Positions 24,732 through 30,794 of a DNA stretch of 30,794 bases are shown in pieces. The notes below the pieces were generated by a model, which saw nothing but the letters and a program-made list of their open reading frames with translations, had not been told where the DNA came from and made no database searches. The stretch spans positions 1-30,794 of the forward strand of contig DDLV01000138.1 in the NCBI GenBank assembly GCA_002340325.1, in the 5' to 3' direction. Made by a program: the position numbers and the translations under genes. Within the stretch, counting starts at the first letter, position 1. Each line of letters begins with the position of its first letter. This stretch comes from Glaciecola sp. UBA2563 (GTDB lineage: Bacteria; Pseudomonadota; Gammaproteobacteria; Enterobacterales; Alteromonadaceae).

Positions 24732-26501
24732 TTATTGAGAAGCGTTTTTTTTAATTGAGCCATCTTCGATGAAGAAGGGCTCAATAATTGCGTTAACAAT
24801 TTCGTCGATATGCGTCGCCATGGTGAGTTGCGACGCACCTTCTGCAATTACAACGTTAATATTATTGAATTGACGTGTAAGTTTTTGGATATCGTCAATA
24901 AGAAACTGCTGATTTGCATCCCCGTGAACGAAGGATATTGGTGTATGAGATGCAGTATATATGAGTAAATCGGTCCAATCTTGAACCCACATTTCGCAAG
25001 CTCGAATAGGGCGTTTTATATCTTCAAAATTATGTTCGAGCATTTCTTCAACCCATTTGCGTATAGGTTTGTGTTGGTTAATGATGTTTAAATCGTTGGG
25101 CCAGTCACCATAAAAATAATCAATAACTTTTTGCTGTCCTTTTTCGCCTGAAAAATAATCTCTGGCCGTTAATCTATGAGGCAATAATAATAAAGAAGGA
25201 AATTGTTTTGCGACTAAAAACGTGCGCCTTGCCGTCTTTCCCATTCTTTCCCATTGATGTTTATTATGCAAAGGCGCGCCTGTATCAACACAAATCACAT
25301 GACTTACTCTATCAGGGTATCGTTTGGCAAATTCAACAGCATATATACCCCCCGCGCAATGCCCCAAGGCGGTAACCTGTTCGATACCTAGTGTGTCTAT
25401 TACTACTGCATAATCCTCAAACATAGCATCATAGGCGTTTGTATCTTTAACAAACGAAGATACAGATTGATTGTTTTCTTCAATCACTATCACGCGCAGG
25501 TTTGCGCCTATCAGAGCATCTAATGTGTTGATGTTTGGCACTTTAGGTAACACCGGCACAAACAATAAAACGGCGTGATGCTCTTTATTGCCAAAATCTC
25601 GGTATCGAACTTCGCGACCAGATTCAGTATGCAGTATTTGCGCTTCTATAGATTGGTCAAAACTCTCAACCCTTGCTTGATCGCTAGCGAGGGAGTGTGC
25701 AACGAGTAAGAGACTGGTCACATGTCGCATTAGATTGGTTTGGTTTTGTGTGTCGGTCTTGTGCAGTATATTCTTGATTTGTGTGCGGATTGTATCCAAT
25801 GAGCGATGGCGCTGCTCCGCAATTTCTTTTAGCGACAACCCTCCATTTAACAGCCTAACAATTTCAATTTCTGCACGGGTTAATTCAAAGGCAGAATAGA
25901 GCACCTGCTCGATGCCACTATGCCATGTTGCCAACGAAGACTTGAATAAAAATAACGCGTTTTTTTGGTTTGTGACCTTAATAGATTGTACCAATAAAAC
26001 AAGTGATTGGTGGTATTCGGCGCTACTGTTGATAGATCGCAGCGCGAGACTTTCAAGCTTTGTGTTTTCAGGCAACTGTCGTTGTTTTAGAATATTGTTC
26101 AGTTGACATGCCGCTTTTGAATCAAAGGGTAATGCATAAATGCTATCTCCTTTAGCAAGATCAAAATTGTCACTTGCACCTTGGTTGACGACTTGTACCG
26201 TTCCTTTTGCATCACAGATAAATGCAGACGTTGGCTGGCGATTAACAATGTCACTTATGGGTTTCTCAGCACGGTGGAAGGCAGTTTGGAATATCTTATC
26301 CGCACGACTGAAATGACGCGAGAGCATTGCTGCAGATTCCTGAAGACTGGATGCAGTTTTTTCATACTCATTATCAGTAAACGTTTCATCCCAAGCAGAC
26401 AAAAACACATTAAAATGCTCAGGCGTTATTGCAGAATCATAGACGGTGTCTAGGATCTTGTTGTGATCTACGACGTTGGGAGATTTATTGTTCCTAGACA
26501 T
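24732..26501 (-). CDS. PAS-like / LuxR-HTH / alpha-beta-hydrolase fusion protein
   Basis: 589 residues from the ATG at 26501; a TTG at 26528, with an AGG upstream, would add nine residues and cannot be excluded. Residues about 75-195 resemble a PAS-type sensor (TSAFICDAKGTVQVVNQGAS). Residues 206-261 form a LuxR-type helix-turn-helix (ELTRAEIEIVRLLNGGLSLK). Residues about 290-585 form an alpha/beta-hydrolase domain: nucleophile elbow GHCAGG (380-385), Asp528 in VHGDANQQF and His564 in MATHIDEI. The nucleophile is Cys382 rather than the usual Ser. An enzyme-linked regulator that detects a small ester, lactone or thioester is plausible. It lies 90 bases after the CHAT gene on the same strand. 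Confidence 0.85.
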   Translation of the reverse strand: MSRNNKSPNVVDHNKILDTVYDSAITPEHFNVFLSAWDETFTDNEYEKTASSLQESAAMLSRHFSRADKIFQTAFHRAEKPISDIVNRQPTSAFICDAKGTVQVVNQGASDNFDLAKGDSIYALPFDSKAACQLNNILKQRQLPENTKLESLALRSINSSAEYHQSLVLLVQSIKVTNQKNALFLFKSSLATWHSGIEQVLYSAFELTRAEIEIVRLLNGGLSLKEIAEQRHRSLDTIRTQIKNILHKTDTQNQTNLMRHVTSLLLVAHSLASDQARVESFDQSIEAQILHTESGREVRYRDFGNKEHHAVLLFVPVLPKVPNINTLDALIGANLRVIVIEENNQSVSSFVKDTNAYDAMFEDYAVVIDTLGIEQVTALGHCAGGIYAVEFAKRYPDRVSHVICVDTGAPLHNKHQWERMGKTARRTFLVAKQFPSLLLLPHRLTARDYFSGEKGQQKVIDYFYGDWPNDLNIINQHKPIRKWVEEMLEHNFEDIKRPIRACEMWVQDWTDLLIYTASHTPISFVHGDANQQFLIDDIQKLTRQFNNINVVIAEGASQLTMATHIDEIVNAIIEPFFIEDGSIKKNASQ

Positions 26502-26591
26502 AATTATTACTGGCCATAATGTAGACAACGCATACCTGTAGCGCGTCCGTTCATGCTATAGATTTTAACTGTGCTTAGCTAGTAATGAAAT

Positions 26592-29500
26592 TCAAACTCG
26601 CCTTTTTCCTATGCGCGTAATGAAAAAAGGCGCCCAGAAAGCTGGATTTTTGCGTGTGCTATTTTGCTCGTTATTAGACAACACAATATCTCGAGATGCG
26701 CTGCCATCAGATAAATCATTGGTAATGGATGTTTTTTCGCTTTGTTCCATGCCATCTAAGAAGGTCTTCATTGCAAGTTGAAGTGCTTTCTCAGGAGGAT
26801 ACTTAAGCAGGAACTGGTGGAAATTCAGCATCAGTTGTTGCGTAACATCATCGTCAGCGGGCCATAATGCACCTAAAAGGCAGGGAACACCCGCTTTAAA
26901 AAATGCGGCTTGCATCCCGAAAATTTCATCGCCGTTAAATTCAAATGTGCCTTCCTGATTCTGGTATGCTCTGCGCCCAGAGTGACATGCGCTTAACACT
27001 ACTAGATCGGCCGATAGTTTCCAGCTACTTATCTCCAGAGCATCAACCCAACCATCTGCAAGAAATAACCGCGTTTTCATCGGATCTTCCACAAGGTCCA
27101 GCACATCCTCACCATGTGTCGCCAAATGTAACACTTTATAAGAACCTAATGATCCTTCTTGCCCAAGCTTTCGAAACGCAGTTTCCATAATTTCATCGTT
27201 TGTCAGTTTTTTAGCAGGTTGATCTGTATTCAAGTACATCCTATCTAGCGCGGAGACTTCCTTATCAACACCAGGTAGTCTGCTTAAATGCATACCGTTG
27301 ATGTTAAAGTCGCTCACGCCCATCAAAAGCGTTCCGTCAGCGTCGGACTCTGGAAAGTCAACAAGAAGCGATGCAATATTGGGGATGAATGAGATCGCGG
27401 CGTGTTTAAAAAAATAGTCATCTTGCCATTCCAGCAAATGGAAAGGAAAGGCGTGCAGTAGGTGGTGCGGCGATACCAGTATATGGTCTTTATTTTTAAG
27501 CAAAAAATGCAAACTTTCGGGCAGTAAAAACGCACCGAATGATTGTAGTTCTTCTATGTCAAGATGCAGTCCCTTCATATCATCCAGTTTCAAAATAAAT
27601 TGATGCAAGCGCTCAAATGCTTCTTCATCAATCATTTCTCTGCTCAAATCAATGGTGTTTTTATCAATAGCAATGACGGCGAGTATCTTTTTGTCGAGCC
27701 AAAAGTAAGCAAGGATCACCTCGTTTTCAGCTAATGCGTGTTGGATGCGAGGTAGCTCAAACGTTGTACTTACAAACTCATCGCTATGGATTCTTTTTTC
27801 TAACGCCCACCGTTCGTAGAGCAGCTTCCTCTTTTCGGCCTCTTCTTCAGATAGCGCTTGACCATTAGGTTTTTGCATTTCAAATGTATATATTTCTTCT
27901 AGCAAACGTTGTACTTTTGCATTTTGCAAATCAGAAAATGCTGTAGATAATGCCAAAAGGCTTCCACCGGCTTTAGCTTCATCCAACCACTGTGCGACTT
28001 GAGTAATATCGCCTTGTTTTAAGGCTGCAATGGCAGCCATACCAAAGAATTTTAAAAAATAGGTAGCAAAGGCATTGTCTTGTAACTGATTGACTAATTT
28101 AAATCGTTCTTTTTTAAAATAATCAATAGTTTCTCGACATAGCTTCAATACTTCATCGTGTTCTTGTTTTACCAGATGGATCACGATCTGTTTTTGTGCG
28201 TAATAGGCGATATCAAGCGGTGCAGCATGTTGCTTCGAAAACTCGACGTTACTTGCGTATTGCTCTAACGCTAGGTCGTAGTCTTCACGAGTTAAATAAA
28301 CATCCCCTAAAATGTCTCGAAGAGATGCCTGTTCGGCGTTATATTTTTCTCCAGACAAACCCTCTAATTCTGCGCTGATGTCAGATTCAAGGTCAGGACC
28401 GCACTCTCCAGACTGTTCACGAGCGCGCAGTTTATCAAGCCGCTCTCCAATCGCCTGTATTTCTTCAATTGTGGGTATGGTATTTGTGTTGCTTTCTTTT
28501 TCATCTGTATCATTTATATCGATACGCTCTGCATCGAAAATGAACGGTTGCCACTTTTGAAGGTCGGGTTCAAGTGCCATAAACTGCTCATCTTCTGCAA
28601 GTATTTGCTGTTTTTTTTCGATGTAAGCGCTGTGGGTAGAGGAGAGTGTCTTGTGCAGTTCAAAAGTCGCTTTTTCTTCATGAGCAGTTGTTGATTCACT
28701 TATTCTCACCATCAAAATGCGCAGAAATGCGACAAGCACACCAGAAAACACGCGTTCAAACTCGGGCGCTACTCTTTCTAATTTTTCAGCTTGAATAAGC
28801 CATTGCTCCACGGCCGATGCAATACCAACATTACTAGGGTCTGGAAATCCCATTTGTACTAATTCTGAGCGCATCTTTTCAGTGAGCTTTTGCGCTTCAA
28901 ACACATTGCCCATATTTTGGTAGATGGTCACCAATCGCTCATTAATTTGAATTAAGCTTAGAGGTTCTGTTAAGTTTTCCCTTTCAGATTTAAGTTTAAG
29001 CAGCGCTTGCAATGCTAGTTGCGGACTACTTGATTTAGTTGACCACATGTCGATTAGCTTTCCTAAATACTGATTTGCTAATCCATGTAATTCGGCTTCT
29101 TCAGCAATGTTTATTGCACGTTTATAAATGTCCTCTGCTTCTTGAAAGCATGACCGACCAATCTCTAAAGCAGCGAGCTGACCCAACGTAAAAACTTCCA
29201 AAGTGATGAGATCTTCTTCTTGCTGGTTCTCAGGAGGCATATGCCTTATACGCTTTATCTGCGACAAAACAGTGTCTATCTTTTGCGAACTCTCTATTTG
29301 CTCTTGTTGTGTATGAGACATTTCCAATTTGGCATATTCATCCCAAAGCGCATCGACAGCGTTAGATTTTTGCATATCCCAATCTAGGCTTCCAGGCGCG
29401 ATCAGTTCCCGTATTTGAAGCTCGGAATCAATCCATTCATTGAGATGAGAAAGGTGATCAATAGGTCCATCTTTTATTCCCATTAATGATAAAACTTTGG

Positions 29501-29690
29501 TTCGTCCTGCGACCTGAATTAAGGTGGAATTATCCATATGAGCGAGTTGCTGGTGTACGGTTTTTGCGGGCAATAAATACAGTTCGTTTAGGAAGTGCCT
29601 AACCCACCGATAAGCGCGAACTTTTTCGTCCGTTCTTCTTGTATCCAGCAGTCGCCAGTTAATAGCTGGATTGAGAGGGGTATTTTCCAT
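26592..29690 (-). CDS. TPR-CHAT caspase-like protease
   Basis: 1032 residues from the ATG at 29690; an upstream TTG at 29735 lacks a ribosome-binding site. The first ~100 residues are a helical region of no known family. About 150-620 is alpha-helical, with TPR-like repeats (EIGRSCFQEAEDIYKRAINI; LGDVYLTREDYDLALEQYAS). The C-terminal CHAT domain spans about 700-1030, with catalytic His859 (LHLATHGED) and Cys902 (VLSACHSGRR), so it should be an active caspase-clan protease. GDEIFGMQAAFFKAGVPCLL is the conserved post-Cys helix. Related TPR-CHAT proteins cleave partner effectors in gasdermin and Craspase systems. Here the neighbours are a three-helix membrane protein upstream and a LuxR-hydrolase downstream. 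No CRISPR or gasdermin gene is seen. Confidence 0.92.
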   Translation of the reverse strand: MENTPLNPAINWRLLDTRRTDEKVRAYRWVRHFLNELYLLPAKTVHQQLAHMDNSTLIQVAGRTKVLSLMGIKDGPIDHLSHLNEWIDSELQIRELIAPGSLDWDMQKSNAVDALWDEYAKLEMSHTQQEQIESSQKIDTVLSQIKRIRHMPPENQQEEDLITLEVFTLGQLAALEIGRSCFQEAEDIYKRAINIAEEAELHGLANQYLGKLIDMWSTKSSSPQLALQALLKLKSERENLTEPLSLIQINERLVTIYQNMGNVFEAQKLTEKMRSELVQMGFPDPSNVGIASAVEQWLIQAEKLERVAPEFERVFSGVLVAFLRILMVRISESTTAHEEKATFELHKTLSSTHSAYIEKKQQILAEDEQFMALEPDLQKWQPFIFDAERIDINDTDEKESNTNTIPTIEEIQAIGERLDKLRAREQSGECGPDLESDISAELEGLSGEKYNAEQASLRDILGDVYLTREDYDLALEQYASNVEFSKQHAAPLDIAYYAQKQIVIHLVKQEHDEVLKLCRETIDYFKKERFKLVNQLQDNAFATYFLKFFGMAAIAALKQGDITQVAQWLDEAKAGGSLLALSTAFSDLQNAKVQRLLEEIYTFEMQKPNGQALSEEEAEKRKLLYERWALEKRIHSDEFVSTTFELPRIQHALAENEVILAYFWLDKKILAVIAIDKNTIDLSREMIDEEAFERLHQFILKLDDMKGLHLDIEELQSFGAFLLPESLHFLLKNKDHILVSPHHLLHAFPFHLLEWQDDYFFKHAAISFIPNIASLLVDFPESDADGTLLMGVSDFNINGMHLSRLPGVDKEVSALDRMYLNTDQPAKKLTNDEIMETAFRKLGQEGSLGSYKVLHLATHGEDVLDLVEDPMKTRLFLADGWVDALEISSWKLSADLVVLSACHSGRRAYQNQEGTFEFNGDEIFGMQAAFFKAGVPCLLGALWPADDDVTQQLMLNFHQFLLKYPPEKALQLAMKTFLDGMEQSEKTSITNDLSDGSASRDIVLSNNEQNSTRKNPAFWAPFFITRIGKRRV

Positions 29691-29785
29691 GTGATTGAAC
29701 CATAGATGGGAAACACTTACATAAACATAATGCAAATAAGATGTTTTGTCAGGAGTGAAAATTCACTTTTGGCTCGATGAAAAAT

Positions 29786-30253
29786 CTAAGGAGTTAAATA
29801 GCTTATAAAAGGTATTGGTAGACCGTAGACGTAAACCAGAACACTAATAACCACTGAGGAAATACCAATAATGCCGATAAAGACTAGAACTGATGGCTGA
29901 TCACTTTCAGCCTCGCGTTCTGTCCATTCAAGTAAACTATTAAAAAATGTCCATAAGAGACTTAAAATAAACATGAGTGGCATTATCCATCTTAGAACGT
30001 TTAAGAAATAAATGGTATGTGGTTCGAATGGAGGTAGAGGCAGATCTGGATTTCGGCTAACAAATAATGCGATGTCTAATACAATACTAATGCAAAAAAG
30101 ATAGAAGGTAAAAGTCAACGTCTCGCCAAATGCATACGCTGCCCTAAGTGCAAGGCCGGATAATTTTTTATTCGTTAAGCGTTGAATTCTTTTGACAAAC
30201 CACTGATCGTTGTAATCTATTTTGGGTGGTGAAAAAAGCGCTTGTTTACTCAT
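29786..30253 (-). CDS. Three-helix membrane protein upstream of the CHAT protease
   Basis: 155 residues from the ATG at 30253, chosen because AAAGGAG (30261-30267) sits 7 bases upstream. The soluble N-terminus (about 40 residues; PKIDYNDQWFVKRIQRL) is followed by three hydrophobic helices at about 40-62 (FGETLTFTFYLFCISIVLDI), 80-105 (FLNVLRWIMPLMFILSLLWT) and 120-145 (VLVFIGIIGISSVVISVLVY). A Glu/Asp-rich loop (EWTEREAESDQ) lies between helices 2 and 3. No family is recognised. It is first of the same-strand group with the CHAT gene (95-base gap), so it could be a membrane partner or substrate of the protease. That link is inferred from position. Confidence 0.8.
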   Translation of the reverse strand: MSKQALFSPPKIDYNDQWFVKRIQRLTNKKLSGLALRAAYAFGETLTFTFYLFCISIVLDIALFVSRNPDLPLPPFEPHTIYFLNVLRWIMPLMFILSLLWTFFNSLLEWTEREAESDQPSVLVFIGIIGISSVVISVLVYVYGLPIPFISYLTP

Positions 30254-30260
30254 CTGACTA

Positions 30261-30267
30261 CTCCTTT
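30261..30267 (-). promoter_or_regulatory. Ribosome-binding site deciding the start of the three-helix protein
   Basis: Minus-strand AAAGGAG, 7 bases before the ATG at 30253. A longer frame to 30292 would place this site inside the gene and has no good site of its own. Confidence 0.75.
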
Positions 30268-30468
30268 CTGCAATAAGCAAACGTCTATTCATTTTTGTCG
30301 ATTTACTAAAAAAACTAAATAGGTTGCCATTTTTTTAATGCCAGCGGTATCGTGAAGATCAAATCAACGCTACCTTTCTCTAGATGTAACGGCGCGCGAA
30401 AATAATCCTGTCGACTCGATTACATCCGAACTTCTGGACCCAAAATAAATGAGAAACAGATGAACCGC

Positions 30469-30717
30469 TTAATCAATAGAATCTTCAGATAAAGGGGGTT
30501 GCCCGCCATTTCGAGTCAAAATCGATTTGAATTGCTCCAGATCTGTATTCGCTGCACGTTCTGAAAAAAAAGTTTCGGTCTCAATGGCAGATACTTTTTC
30601 GGCAACAGCAATAGCGATAAATTGATTTAAGCTCGTGCCATCATTTTTGGCGATCGCAGCTACTTTTTCTTTCAACGATTTTGGTAATCTTAATGGGTAC
30701 GTTGATGATTCACTCAT
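30469..30717 (-). CDS. Ribbon-helix-helix antitoxin-like protein
   Basis: 82 residues. The N-terminal ~45 (YPLRLPKSLKEKVAAIAKND then GTSLNQFIAIAVAEKV) is an Arc/HicB-type ribbon-helix-helix DNA-binding fold, here at the start of the protein as in many antitoxins. The acidic C-terminal ~35 residues would wrap a toxin. It overlaps the end of a PIN-like toxin gene by 8 bases and has a GAGGAG site (30726-30731) within that gene. It would repress its own operon and neutralise the toxin. The order is toxin first, antitoxin second. Confidence 0.85.
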   Translation of the reverse strand: MSESSTYPLRLPKSLKEKVAAIAKNDGTSLNQFIAIAVAEKVSAIETETFFSERAANTDLEQFKSILTRNGGQPPLSEDSID

Positions 30718-30794
30718 TTTTTAGTCTCCTCAGCGCATCGGCGGGTTTAAGTAATTCGATGCCAAATTTTTCAGGGATATTGCCATAATCTCGA
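30710..30794 (-). CDS. PIN-like toxin, C-terminal fragment (runs off the window)
   Basis: Only the last 27 codons are present. The peptide (YGNIPEKFGIELLKPADALR) matches the usual end of PIN-family toxin components, where an F-G-I-E-x-L-x-P-A-x-x-L-R-R motif follows the last acidic residues of the nuclease. It ends TGA at 30712-30710, overlapping the antitoxin start. The PIN catalytic Asp residues lie outside the window, so ribonuclease function is inferred from the tail and the antitoxin partner. Confidence 0.65.
   Translation of the reverse strand, partial: RDYGNIPEKFGIELLKPADALRRLKNE

Noticed and set aside
29786..30253. Reading the three-helix protein as a bacterial gasdermin
   Set aside because: Gasdermins are larger beta-rich proteins that insert after cleavage; this one is short and has three stable hydrophobic helices.

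Overview
The window looks like a stretch of chromosome from a Gram-negative, probably marine gammaproteobacterium (Alteromonadales-like). This is inferred from gene content: Sec, Tat and lipoprotein signals, an OmpA/DUF4892 protein, a GlyGly-CTERM sulfatase tail, S9 and S8 exopeptidases and a moderately AT-rich composition. No rRNA, tRNA, insertion sequence, phage gene or CRISPR array was seen.

Left part (1-8.6 kb): a 559-bp AT-rich non-coding leader precedes katG (catalase-peroxidase). A minus-strand trio follows: an ECF sigma factor, an overlapping membrane-anchored anti-sigma-like protein, and a secreted coiled-coil protein. Divergent from it runs a secreted S9 prolyl-oligopeptidase-type peptidase, then a 60-residue glycine-zipper membrane protein, a 21-residue lipoprotein-like ORF, and coaX (type III pantothenate kinase), which overlaps that ORF by one base.

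Middle (8.7-24.6 kb): a large secreted subtilisin-like protease with a duplicated N-terminal module and a C-terminal SQLW dodecapeptide repeat ends at a strong terminator. Then come a Tat-exported HisC-like aminotransferase, a secreted unknown, a Cys-type sulfatase with a GlyGly-CTERM-like tail, a small unknown, an NCS2/SLC23-like permease behind an 18-bp palindrome, a GCS2-type ligase fused to two CBS domains, a KfrA-like DNA-binding coiled-coil protein, a LysR regulator divergent from a lone GroES-like (MDR N-terminal) protein, a lipoprotein and a DUF4892-OmpA protein.

Right part (24.7-30.8 kb): three co-oriented minus-strand genes are the best candidate for an undescribed system. In transcription order they are a small three-helix membrane protein, a 1032-residue TPR-CHAT caspase-like protease with both catalytic residues, and a PAS-like/LuxR-HTH/alpha-beta-hydrolase fusion with a Cys in the nucleophile position. 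Beside them, at the window edge, is a toxin-antitoxin pair: the end of a PIN-like toxin and a ribbon-helix-helix antitoxin. Linking the three genes into one pathway is a hypothesis from gene order and domain content only.
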